Source: Terriglobia bacterium (lineage in GTDB: Bacteria > Acidobacteriota > Terriglobia > UBA7540). From it: a DNA stretch of 32,651 bases. A program made the position numbers and the translations under genes. The notes below the pieces were generated by a model, which saw nothing but the letters and a program-made list of their open reading frames with translations, made no database searches and was not told the origin of the DNA. This document shows, one piece after another, positions 7,425 through 14,827 of this stretch. The stretch covers positions 1-32,651 of the forward strand of contig JASHOS010000296.1 of the NCBI GenBank assembly GCA_030040995.1, read 5' to 3'. Positions within the stretch are counted from its first letter, which is position 1, and each line of letters starts with the position of its first letter.

Positions 7425-8003
7425 TCATCGCTGCTTGCGAGAGCGCAGCAACTGAATGGCTTCGCGCGTCAGGGCATGGAAGAAAGGCTTGCCCCATAAA
7501 CCTATTGACAATAACCCGCCGAATAAAATCACTGCATCAATGCTGGCCCGGCCTTGGGGCAACCAATACACATCCGCGAGATTAAGCCAGAGGGCAAACT
7601 CGTCCAGCGTAAGAGCCGCGCCCGCCCCATATAGCAAAGACATCAGCCTTCCCATCCACACCGACGAACTCCTCTCGCCGGTCCCAATTTCCAGAAGCCA
7701 GCCATATCCGACGATCAACAACATGAGAATGCCCCAGACCAGATGATGAATATGCCTGCCGCCGAGCGAAACGTTGTGGAAGGGACCGCGCTGAGCTCGG
7801 ATGGCGTGGGTCAGGCTCCTGACGCCAGCAAAGACCACAAAAAAGCTCACTGAGGCGATGAAGAGGCGCTCTCTCCGGGTTTCCTGGACGTGCTGGTGGT
7901 AAAGCGAGCCGAGGTGGCCGGACAGCGCGGCTGAGACAACCGTCCAGCCAACGAAGGGGACGATAACCACCAGGCTCCAGAAGAGGGCGGAATGTAGACT
8001 CAT
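7425..8003 (-). CDS. Conserved integral membrane protein of unknown function
   Basis: A 192-residue protein from the ATG at 8003, giving MSLHSALFW. An in-frame ATG at 8057 would add 18 polar residues and is less likely. Four or five hydrophobic segments are visible, at roughly 5-27, 46-64, 86-106, 117-135 and 152-172. Two conserved-looking polar motifs stand out: GGRHIHHLVWGI and LTLDEFALWLNLADVYW. Histidines and acidic residues near membrane segments could bind a metal, but this is speculation. I believe similar proteins occur in other bacteria; I cannot name a family. It runs in the same direction as the ROK gene, whose start lies 114 bases further on. Confidence 0.7.
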   Translation of the reverse strand: MSLHSALFWSLVVIVPFVGWTVVSAALSGHLGSLYHQHVQETRRERLFIASVSFFVVFAGVRSLTHAIRAQRGPFHNVSLGGRHIHHLVWGILMLLIVGYGWLLEIGTGERSSSVWMGRLMSLLYGAGAALTLDEFALWLNLADVYWLPQGRASIDAVILFGGLLSIGLWGKPFFHALTREAIQLLRSRKQR

Positions 8004-8060
8004 GCCGGCTAATCTATCACGCCTGTCAGACTTGGTCGCGCAAATTGGCAATAACACGGG

Positions 8061-8092
8061 TATCAGGGCACGACTTCAGTCGTGCCCTGATA
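8061..8092. repeat. Perfect REP-like palindrome, 15-bp arms
   Basis: TATCAGGGCACGACT (8061-8075) and its exact reverse complement (8078-8092) are separated by two bases. A related palindrome at 22138-22161 ends in the same TCGTGCCCTGATAC. It sits between divergent genes and has no T-run, so a REP element is a better reading than a terminator. Confidence 0.85.
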
Positions 8093-8165
8093 CACAGCCA
8101 ACTTATGCGTACTTCCGCAACCAGGCATGACTGTGCCAATTGCGCCCAAAGCCGTTTTCGCGCGC

Positions 8166-8195
8166 TTGACTAAGAAATCTTCGCCCGGTTAAATT
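8166..8195 (+). promoter_or_regulatory. Candidate sigma-70 promoter for mlaE
   Basis: TTGACT (8166-8171) and TAAATT (8190-8195) are spaced by 18 bases, a good match to both hexamers, about 54 bases before the proposed TTG start at 8249. Confidence 0.5.
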
Positions 8196-8248
8196 GAGTG
8201 TTACTGTTAAATGGCGGCTCCTGATCGACGCCAACAGCGCGGGGCTTC

Positions 8249-9016
8249 TTGATCCAGAGCTATCTCAAAGCCATCGTATTGGCCCTCCAGGATTTCACAC
8301 TTTTGGGCTTCCAGGCCTTCCGCAATATTCTCACCCCCCCTCGATATTACGAAGACGTGCTCACCCAGATGGACGTGATCGGGGTCGGATCGATTCCGAT
8401 CGTCGTCATCACCGGCCTCTTCACGGGCGGCGTGTTAGCGCTACAGACCTATCGCACACTGCAGACTTTTGGAGAGGTTTCACTGCTGGGCCAGGCGGTC
8501 GCGGTAGGCTTTATCCTGGAGCTTGGGCCGGTGCTTACGGCTCTGGTTGTGGCCGGGAGAAACAGCTCCGGGATCGCCTCGGAGCTCGGCTCCATGCTGG
8601 TGAGCGAACAGGTGGACGCGCTGCGTGCTCTCGGCGCAGACCCGCTCCGCAAGCTGGTTTCGCCGCGCCTGTACGCGACGCTCCTCATGCTCCCGCTGCT
8701 CACCGTCTTAGCGGACTTTTTCGGCATGTTGGGTGGCGACGTGGTCAGCATCACGGTTGCGGGAGTTTCGAGCTCGGAATACTGGTCCCAAGCTTACCAG
8801 TCCCTCTCTTTCCGCGATTTGACGCAAGGTCTGATGAAGCCTGTTTTTTTCGGCGTCATCATCGCGTTGGTGGGCTGCTATTACGGTCTGAAGACGGAGG
8901 GCGGGACGGAAGGCGTTGGGCGTTCCACCACACGCGCGGTGGTGATGGCGATCGTGCTGATTATCGTGGTGGATTTCTTTATTACGCGTTTCTTGATCGG
9001 CATCCACTTCGCGTAG
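8249..9016 (+). CDS. mlaE: MlaE-family ABC permease (phospholipid/MCE transporter subunit)
   Basis: Inner-membrane permease of 255 residues. Homologues pair with an ATPase (MlaF) and an MCE protein (MlaD) to move phospholipids between the inner and outer membranes. Family features include ILTPPRYYEDVLTQMDVIGVGSIPIVVITGLFTGGVLALQ near the N-terminus, GPVLTALVVAGRNSSGIASELGSM (about 92-115) and the EQVDALRALGADP motif (about 118-130). Five hydrophobic segments follow the family pattern. The start is TTG at 8249; a TGA at 8222 prevents any longer version and no ATG fits. No MlaF or MlaD gene is adjacent; the next gene is an oppositely oriented GxxExxY element. Confidence 0.92.
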   Translation: MIQSYLKAIVLALQDFTLLGFQAFRNILTPPRYYEDVLTQMDVIGVGSIPIVVITGLFTGGVLALQTYRTLQTFGEVSLLGQAVAVGFILELGPVLTALVVAGRNSSGIASELGSMLVSEQVDALRALGADPLRKLVSPRLYATLLMLPLLTVLADFFGMLGGDVVSITVAGVSSSEYWSQAYQSLSFRDLTQGLMKPVFFGVIIALVGCYYGLKTEGGTEGVGRSTTRAVVMAIVLIIVVDFFITRFLIGIHFA

Positions 9017-9023
9017 GAAGAAA

Positions 9024-9047
9024 CCAGCCATTAGCCATTAACCGTTA
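9024..9047. repeat. Short-phrase low-complexity tract after mlaE
   Basis: CCAGCCATTAGCCATTAACC and the following bases are a run of near-repeats of about seven bases (AGCCATT). Similar but not identical short-phrase tracts lie at 18031-18067 and 30848-30873, also right at gene edges. Confidence 0.5.
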
Positions 9048-9111
9048 TCGGCCCCAAAACGGGAATTTTGTTCGCGTTTTGTAGCGCCGTGCTGATTATT
9101 ATCATCCTTTC

Positions 9112-9551
9112 ACCACCAAGGCACAGAGGCACCAAGAGGTTTTAGAGAACAATTCGGTGGATCCCTTCCTTGATAAGTACGCTGTTAAAATTGATCAACA
9201 AGCCCAGCCGGTGCCCCGACAGTTTGACGTAAGTCAGCACTTGGGCTTTGTGAACAGGAAGGATCACGTCCACAGCCTTGAGTTCGACCACGGCCCGGTT
9301 CTCCACGACAATGTCGAGCCGCAGTCCGGAATCCAGGCGAAGACCATCGTAGACCACCGGCAGTGACACTTGCCGTCCCACCTTCAAGCCTCGCCTCTGG
9401 AGCTCGTGCAACACGCAGGCCTCGTAGACACTCTCCAGCAGGCCCGGCCCGAGGGTCGTATGCACCGCAAAGGCAGCGTCAACGATCGCCGATGCAATTT
9501 TGTCAGTTTCCTTGGGAATGGGCTCTCTTGGTGTCTTAGTGCCTTGGTGGT
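9112..9551. mobile_element. Element formed by a GxxExxY gene bounded by 24-bp inverted repeats
   Basis: ACCACCAAGGCACAGAGGCA plus CCAA at 9112-9135 is matched at 21 of 24 positions by the reverse complement of 9528-9551. The right arm covers the gene start and encodes the NHQGTKTP residues of the protein. A gene-less pair with similar ends lies at 23531-23602. Mobility is inferred from this structure; no transposase is visible. Confidence 0.55.
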
Positions 9552-9555
9552 TCAT
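9142..9555 (-). CDS. GxxExxY-family protein
   Basis: A 137-residue member of the GxxExxY family, a common small protein of uncertain function with a nuclease-like (PD-(D/E)XK) look. The eponymous motif is GPGLLESVYE (G38, E41, Y44). The later segment LRLDIVVENRAVVELKAVD supplies the D...ELK arrangement expected of that fold. The N-terminus MNHQGTKTPRE is encoded by the right inverted repeat, as is common for this family. The gene points back toward mlaE. Whether the protein acts in moving its element is unknown. Confidence 0.85.
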   Translation of the reverse strand: MNHQGTKTPREPIPKETDKIASAIVDAAFAVHTTLGPGLLESVYEACVLHELQRRGLKVGRQVSLPVVYDGLRLDSGLRLDIVVENRAVVELKAVDVILPVHKAQVLTYVKLSGHRLGLLINFNSVLIKEGIHRIVL

Positions 9556-9585
9556 GCCGTGCCGACCTAAAGGTCGGCGCTACGG
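9554..9585. repeat. REP-like palindrome (GCCGACCT / AGGTCGGC)
   Basis: The stem GCCGACCT-AA-AGGTCGGC followed by GCTAC lies between the GxxExxY and walJ-like genes. A degenerate relative with GTAGCGCCGACCTTAAG is at 25490-25510, upstream of the sigma-54 regulator. Confidence 0.65.
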
Positions 9586-9616
9586 GATGTCAAGAACCGA
9601 GCCCTTGGCTAGTCTG

Positions 9617-10396
9617 CTACCAAACGAAGGTCCTGGTGGGAGATCTCTGCGCCGCAAGGTGCAATTCAGGAGTCCCTGCGCAGTTGCGGCGCCCGAGAGC
9701 TTCCAGGGCCGTAAGGCGGGCAATCTCCGGGTGGTTGTTGGTCTCGCTGAGGTGCGCGAGAACCAGCACTTGGACGCTCCGATCGAGGTTCTCGGTGAGA
9801 AACTCCGCCGTCGAAAGGTTGGAAAGATGGCCTTGGCGGCCCATGACCCGCTGCTTCACGTGCCAGGGATAGGGACCTACTTTAAGCATTTCGAGGTCAT
9901 GATTGGACTCGAAAATCAAGCAATGACATCCCTGTACTCGTTGCTGGACGAGCCCCGTCACATAGCCGAGGTCTGTCACCACGCCGATCTTGATGCCTTC
10001 TGCTTGGAAGGTGAATGCCACGGGATCAGCCGCGTCGTGCGGGACCGCGAAAGGAGAAACCTCGATATCGCCGATTCGGAACCGCTCGCCTGCGGAGAAA
10101 TGCTCGCAGGCTCCGATCGTTGCTTCCCGTTCCATTGCCTCGCGCGTTGCGGCAGTGATATATACCGGACACCGAAGAGCGGACGCTAGTTTGCTCAGGC
10201 CGTTCACGTGGTCGGCGTGTTCGTGAGAGATCACGATTGCCGTGCAGCTCTCCGGTTGCTCGCCCAGCGCTAGCAGACGGGCGAAGGTTTCCCGGCGGCT
10301 GAACCCCGCGTCGATCAGCAAACGCGTGGTTTCGGTAGCAATCCACGTGCTGTTACCCTTACTACCGCTGCCCAGAATGGAAACGCGAACGCTCAA
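9617..10396 (-). CDS. WalJ/YycJ-like metallo-beta-lactamase-fold hydrolase
   Basis: A 259-residue MBL-fold protein beginning MSVRVSILGSGSKGNST, typical of the WalJ/YycJ group implicated as exonucleases or in cell-wall and DNA-replication coordination in Gram-positives. The metal motif HxHxDH is H58-E-H60-A-D62-H63, and AVPHDAADP supplies a later histidine. The open frame extends to 10546, but the added 50 residues are not family-like; the TTG at 10396 has GGAAGG just upstream and is preferred. It follows skp in the same direction, but a repeat-filled gap of about 350 bases separates them. Confidence 0.85.
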   Translation of the reverse strand: MSVRVSILGSGSKGNSTWIATETTRLLIDAGFSRRETFARLLALGEQPESCTAIVISHEHADHVNGLSKLASALRCPVYITAATREAMEREATIGACEHFSAGERFRIGDIEVSPFAVPHDAADPVAFTFQAEGIKIGVVTDLGYVTGLVQQRVQGCHCLIFESNHDLEMLKVGPYPWHVKQRVMGRQGHLSNLSTAEFLTENLDRSVQVLVLAHLSETNNHPEIARLTALEALGRRNCAGTPELHLAAQRSPTRTFVW

Positions 10397-10515
10397 CCCG
10401 TCCCTTCCAGTCTGCCACGCCGCTTCGCGAGACCCCGAAGAATCAAAACAGCCCCATGACGCGCAAGCTGATCTTCCCCCACATCTCCGGCTGGACACCG
10501 GAGATGCACGGCTTG

Positions 10516-10660
10516 ACAGCTGCGGAAAAACTCCCGGAATTGTCATCCTGAGGAGCCGAAGGCGACGAAGGATCTCTGTATTTGCTTGATTTCACAAATA
10601 CAGGGATGCTTCGCTGCGCTCAGCATGACATGCCCGCCGCCTTTTTCCGCAGCCTGTTGA
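10516..10660. repeat. Composite inverted repeat with TGCGGAAAAA ends and a TGTCATCCTGAG hairpin core
   Basis: Outer arms GCTGCGGAAAAA (10519-10530) and TTTTTCCGCAGC (10642-10653) are perfect inverted repeats. Inside, TGTCATCCTGAG (10541-10552) pairs imperfectly with CTCAGCATGACA (10619-10630), with AAATACAG closing the long hairpin. A second element with the same ends but a different core is at 25521-25654. This type of TGTCATCCTGAG hairpin is, to my knowledge, widespread in acidobacterial and other intergenic DNA. Confidence 0.8.
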
Positions 10661-10742
10661 GCCCCAACGGGCGAACAAACAAAGCCCAGGCCAACGGCCG
10701 GCCCTCTTTGTTCGGCCCGCGCCCGGTACGTTAGCGAGCCGC

Positions 10743-11348
10743 TCAGTGCTTGGGCGCGTCCCCGTTTGCCGCGTGCCGGGGCGCTTTGTCTTGAGAGTTG
10801 GCGGCCGCCGTTACAGGATAGGAGGCGTCGTACAGCTTGATAATCGCCTGGGTAATATCAACAGCTTTCGACGCATAATAAACCGGGATCGACTGTTCTC
10901 CAATGACTAGAGCGTATCCATGCTGTTGAGCATACTGGGTGATGACCTTCTGCATCTTCTCAGCAATTTGGCGGATAGCTTCCTGCGTGTCAGCCTGGTA
11001 ATCGTCCGTATCGTCTTCCTGGGTTTCCTTTAGGCGCCTCTGCTGTGCGGCAAGCTGCTGGGAAAGCGCATATTGCTGGTCGCTCGTCAGCATCGAGCTC
11101 TGGTTTTGGAGCTGGTCCTGTAGCTGCTCGACCTGCTTTTCCATCTGTTGAAGGTCCTGTTGTTTAGGCTCGTATTTTTTTTGAATGGCTGCGGAGGCCT
11201 GTTTGCCTTCTTGGCTAGCGCCCACGGCCGCTGACATGTTGATTACGGCAATCCGTTCCGGGGCGCTGTCCGAGCTCTGCGCGGGCAATAAAGCTGGCCA
11301 CGCCAACAAGCACACCAAAGCCGCGAATATAGGTACAGTTCTTTTCAT
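10743..11348 (-). CDS. skp: Skp/OmpH-family periplasmic chaperone
   Basis: Periplasmic holdase for unfolded outer-membrane proteins. The first 23 residues are a signal peptide (MKRTVPIFAALVCLLAWPALLPAQ). IAVINMSAAVGASQEGKQAS (about 33-52) matches the start of the Skp head, and residues about 55-130 form the long Gln/Glu-rich helical arms. YALVIGEQSIPVYYASKAVDIT (about 145-166) returns to the head domain. The tail after 175 is an extra polar extension. The ATG is preceded by GAGGGAG. It lies 72 bases downstream of bamA on the same strand, the usual bamA-skp pair. Confidence 0.9.
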   Translation of the reverse strand: MKRTVPIFAALVCLLAWPALLPAQSSDSAPERIAVINMSAAVGASQEGKQASAAIQKKYEPKQQDLQQMEKQVEQLQDQLQNQSSMLTSDQQYALSQQLAAQQRRLKETQEDDTDDYQADTQEAIRQIAEKMQKVITQYAQQHGYALVIGEQSIPVYYASKAVDITQAIIKLYDASYPVTAAANSQDKAPRHAANGDAPKH

Positions 11349-11420
11349 GCATACTCCCTCAAGTTGTAAATAAACGGTTTTATTCTACCACCGTTTGCGC
11401 GCCCGTTGCATAGCCCGGTT

Positions 11421-14384
11421 CTAGAACGTTCCACCTACCGTGAACCCCGCCATTCCGCTGGGTTCCGAGAATGCTTGCCGCTCGAAATAGGACAGCGCCG
11501 CGTTATACGTGTAGGAGTTCGGGAACAGGGATTCCGGAGGAAGCTCCTGCGGAGGTGTGACGTAAACGTTATCCAGGCGCAGCCAGTTGTAGCCGTAATA
11601 GATTTCGATGGGCGCGTGGACAACGGGAATCATCATCTCGAGAGCCAGGCCGGTGGAGCTGCGAGGGCGAAAGTTCAGGGAACTGACCGGCTGGAGCTCG
11701 CCATTCGGAACCTTGAAGTAGGGGAACTCGGAAGTGATGCTCTCGAGCGCGTTGGGTTGCAGCTTGAGATCTGATGGATAAAGGATGAAGGCGTCTCCCA
11801 GGTCAATGAAGTACGCCAGGGTAACAGGTCCGTAAATCGGGATGCGGTATTCGAAACTGCTCAGGAACTCAGTATCTCCGCCGGGCACTTCGACCGTGTT
11901 GTAGGGAAAGCTGGTATAGGACCCGCACGTGCCCGTCTCGGGCACTCCCTTTGAATTCACCGCCCAGATTGGGTTTCCTTGGCTGGTGCGATTGCAGACC
12001 TGGCCGACGGTCGGGAAGAAAATCACCGGACTGATACTGTAAATATTGAAACCGCGAATGTCGTACTGGCCGCCCATGTAGAACCGCTCATAGGGCGGCG
12101 GAACTTTGCCATCGTAGCCGGTGAGGGTGGAAAACCTGAAATGGAACGCCAGCGTATTGCGCTTGTTATTGATGGGGTGGTAGTACTTCATGTCCAGAAC
12201 GGGCTCTATCGAGTCGGTATTGCCTCCCAGAACACTCCCGGAAAAAGCGAGCGACGCGTCGAGCGATTTCCCGCGATGAGCCGCAAAGGGGTTGGGGTTG
12301 TCGATGCTGTAGTACTCATACGTGGGAGTGATGGTGCTCTGAACGATGCCGTGGAGCTGGCTCGGGCCAGCAAAGGCGCCGTAATCCAGGTCCTCAAAGA
12401 GGGCCTCCGAGGCGGTGCTATAAGCTTCCAAATCGCTATACGTGTATCCGTAACTGAGGCCGAGGCGGGCAAAGGAGCGCTTGAGCGGGTATTGGATAAA
12501 AGTCGTAAATCCCTTCGAGTTCTGCTGGTAGTTCTCGAAGTACGTTTGGCCAAAAGGGGTCTTGGCGAGGGCTGACAGATTCACGCCGTAGAGCGCGCCA
12601 TATTGCTCGAGCTCATCGAAGTGGTAGTCGTTTAGGAAAATCGTGAAGCCCCCTGTGATGGGCCGGTTAAACAGGTACGGCATCGTGAATCCCAGGGAAG
12701 CGGTGGTCACAAACGTTCCGACGCTCCCGCCAATACTCAGAGTGTCGCCCAGCCCCAGAAAATTATGAGTCGCGTAATTGCCGCCAACGAAATCTCCTTG
12801 AATGCCGCTCACACCCCCGGTAAATCCGATGGAGTTGCGGCCCTTCTCCTTCAGCGGGACGGTAATATCCACGGTCGAATTTTCCGCGTTCTGCACGACG
12901 GTGTAGTCCTTCTTGTCCTTAGTATCCGAAATGGGATTGAAGAAGCCGAGCTGGTTGATCCGGTAAACGCTCATTCTCCACAACGCCGTATCAAACACGC
13001 TCCCCTCGTCGAGCAATATCTGCCGGCGAATCACTCGATCCCGCGTCTTGGTGTTGCCCGTGAAGTTGATGCGGTGAATGAAAAACTGCTTATCTTCCGT
13101 GAAGTCTAACGCCAGGTTGACGACGCGCTTTTTGAGGTCCGGCTCCACGTCAGGCACCGCCGTAAAGTTAATGTAGCCGTAGTCGCCGTACAGGGTGGTA
13201 TAGTTGTCGAGAGCTTTACGGAGCTTCGAGTAGTCGAAGATCTCTCCCGTGTTCAGTCCCAGAATCCGCTTGAGAAGAGGTGTTTTGAACAGGGTGTTGC
13301 CGGTGATCGTGAACCTGCCCAGCCGGAATTGCTCACCCTGATCGATGGGGATCGTGATATCAACCCGTTTCCCTCTCCCTTTTCCCAGGAACACGAATGG
13401 AAAGGGGCGTTGTGTATTGACCGTTTGGATGATCGGGTCGCCGTGGGTAGCGAGAAAGTAACCTTTTGATTGATAGAGCTCGCGGACTTGTTCGAGGTCG
13501 TAATCGAGCTTATCCCGGTTGTAGGTGCGATGAAAGATGTAGAAGATAGGAGGCACGCCGTACGGCTTCGTGTACTTCATGACGCGGATCAAGCGGTCGG
13601 TGGAGAAGACCGTGTTGCCGGTAAAGCGGATGCTTCCCACTTTCACTTTCGGGCCCTCGACCACGACGAAAGTCAAGGCAACGGAATCCGGCGGGATAAC
13701 ATGGGTGCGCGGACTCACCGTGGCGTCCGGCCGGCCCACTTCCGACAGCATTTCTTGGACCACCACCGAAGCCTGCTTGACTACTACGGGATCATAGAGC
13801 GACATGATGGTTAACGGCACGTGCTCCTGCTGAAAACGGTCCATAACGTCCGACTCGCTCACCGAACTCATCCCTTTGTAGTCGATGCTTCGGACCAGCT
13901 TTTTTTCTGCGACAAAGAAAGTAATGATCCTGCCGGTTTTCCCGTTCGTGTAGACGACCCGGATATCGTCAAAATAACCGGTGTTCCAGAGCGCCATCAG
14001 ATCACGCTCGATGTCATTCACGTTATAGACGTCGCCCGGGTGAGTGAATATATGGGCCATCAGCGTGTTATACGGATAGCGGCGGTTCCCACGGAATTCG
14101 ACCGCCTCAACCAGAACCTGCTTTTTCTGTCCCGGAACTTTGGGAGCCTGAGGTTTGGGCGGGGCCTGCAATACCCCGGGGGCTTGAAGCTGAAGCTGGC
14201 CAGGCTGGGGAGGAGTCTTTTGCCCCTGGGCGGGAGGCGACTGTTGCTGCGCCTTTCCGGTTGTGGAATTCGGGTTTGTTTTCTCTTGAGGTGTCTGAGA
14301 AGGCGGAGTCTGCTGGGCAAAGGCGGCGCGCGCCAGAGCGAGACACAACAGCCCTGCGGCCAAACGGCAAAATGTTTCGCGCAC
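11421..14384 (-). CDS. bamA: Outer membrane protein assembly factor BamA
   Basis: Omp85-family outer-membrane insertase of about 987 residues from the proposed start. The GTG at 14384 is chosen because AAGGA lies just upstream and it gives a clean signal peptide (MRETFCRLAAGLLCLALA...FA). The ATG at 14468 would add 28 unlikely residues. A Pro/Gln-rich linker (about 25-88) precedes five POTRA-like repeats at roughly 88-162, 163-246, 247-348, 352-430 and 431-512, with repeated motifs such as IRFTGNTVF, FTITGNTLF and INFTGNTKT. The barrel follows from about 515, with the IRGF motif at 776-779 and a terminal aromatic residue (GFTVGGTF). C797 and C820 fall in an insert just after IRGF. skp follows. 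Confidence 0.96.
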   Translation of the reverse strand: MRETFCRLAAGLLCLALARAAFAQQTPPSQTPQEKTNPNSTTGKAQQQSPPAQGQKTPPQPGQLQLQAPGVLQAPPKPQAPKVPGQKKQVLVEAVEFRGNRRYPYNTLMAHIFTHPGDVYNVNDIERDLMALWNTGYFDDIRVVYTNGKTGRIITFFVAEKKLVRSIDYKGMSSVSESDVMDRFQQEHVPLTIMSLYDPVVVKQASVVVQEMLSEVGRPDATVSPRTHVIPPDSVALTFVVVEGPKVKVGSIRFTGNTVFSTDRLIRVMKYTKPYGVPPIFYIFHRTYNRDKLDYDLEQVRELYQSKGYFLATHGDPIIQTVNTQRPFPFVFLGKGRGKRVDITIPIDQGEQFRLGRFTITGNTLFKTPLLKRILGLNTGEIFDYSKLRKALDNYTTLYGDYGYINFTAVPDVEPDLKKRVVNLALDFTEDKQFFIHRINFTGNTKTRDRVIRRQILLDEGSVFDTALWRMSVYRINQLGFFNPISDTKDKKDYTVVQNAENSTVDITVPLKEKGRNSIGFTGGVSGIQGDFVGGNYATHNFLGLGDTLSIGGSVGTFVTTASLGFTMPYLFNRPITGGFTIFLNDYHFDELEQYGALYGVNLSALAKTPFGQTYFENYQQNSKGFTTFIQYPLKRSFARLGLSYGYTYSDLEAYSTASEALFEDLDYGAFAGPSQLHGIVQSTITPTYEYYSIDNPNPFAAHRGKSLDASLAFSGSVLGGNTDSIEPVLDMKYYHPINNKRNTLAFHFRFSTLTGYDGKVPPPYERFYMGGQYDIRGFNIYSISPVIFFPTVGQVCNRTSQGNPIWAVNSKGVPETGTCGSYTSFPYNTVEVPGGDTEFLSSFEYRIPIYGPVTLAYFIDLGDAFILYPSDLKLQPNALESITSEFPYFKVPNGELQPVSSLNFRPRSSTGLALEMMIPVVHAPIEIYYGYNWLRLDNVYVTPPQELPPESLFPNSYTYNAALSYFERQAFSEPSGMAGFTVGGTF

Positions 14385-14827
14385 TTTTTCCTTAAGCAGG
14401 TGCAAAAACCTTCTCAGACTTGGTATCAGGCGGTCATGTCGCTTCGCGACACTCGCGAAGCACGACAAGAACTCCTGCCCTCGCCCCCTTGGGGGAGAGA
14501 GTGGCTCGCGGCTGGCGTTTTCACCCGTCGGCGCGAGTCGGGCCTGCGCCCACCGAAGGTCGCTTACGCTCCAGAGCTTCAGCGACGGAGCGGCTCCTGC
14601 CCGCAGGCGGGTGAGGGGGTCGAGACAGCCTTTTCAACACAGGCATAGGTTCTGCCCTTCCGCATCCGCCCAGGCGACTCAAGCCGCCCGGTTCCATGTG
14701 AGCGCCCCGCTAAAACGGCTCAAGCCGCACACCAATCCAATGCGGAACGCGCCTTCTTCGGGAATCGCAGGGAGGGTTTGAACTCAGCAGGCAATGCGCA
14801 GATCGATGGGCCTCCCGTGGAGTAATT
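14385..14827. repeat. Repeat-filled gap between clpC and bamA
   Basis: Bases 14475-14541 hold a diverged copy of the CCCTC...GGGGAGAG module, and 14542-14619 hold a plus-oriented copy of the core found at 18159, 30587 and, reversed, 5136. From 14626 to 14827 I see no gene; CTCAAGCCGC occurs twice (about 14679 and 14719). Confidence 0.75.

Noticed and set aside
8061-8092. Perfect palindrome as a rho-independent terminator
   Set aside because: No T-run on either side, and a relative occurs at 22138, which fits a REP element better.
8194-9084. Plus-strand open frame of 296 codons overlapping mlaE
   Set aside because: It is longer than mlaE but shifted in frame, and only the mlaE frame shows membrane helices and family motifs.
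9500-10189. Plus-strand open frame of 229 codons opposite the walJ-like gene
   Set aside because: The opposite strand has the HxHxDH metal motif; this frame has no domain.
10397-10546. N-terminal extension of the walJ-like protein by 50 codons
   Set aside because: Not family-like, while the TTG at 10396 has a good ribosome binding site and the conserved start.
13821-14648. Plus-strand open frame of 275 codons opposite bamA
   Set aside because: Antisense to POTRA-coding sequence and continuing into a repeat array; low-complexity leucine/arginine content.
14626-14827. Possible small gene or RNA between the repeat core and clpC
   Set aside because: No ribosome binding site, conserved peptide or strong fold could be seen.
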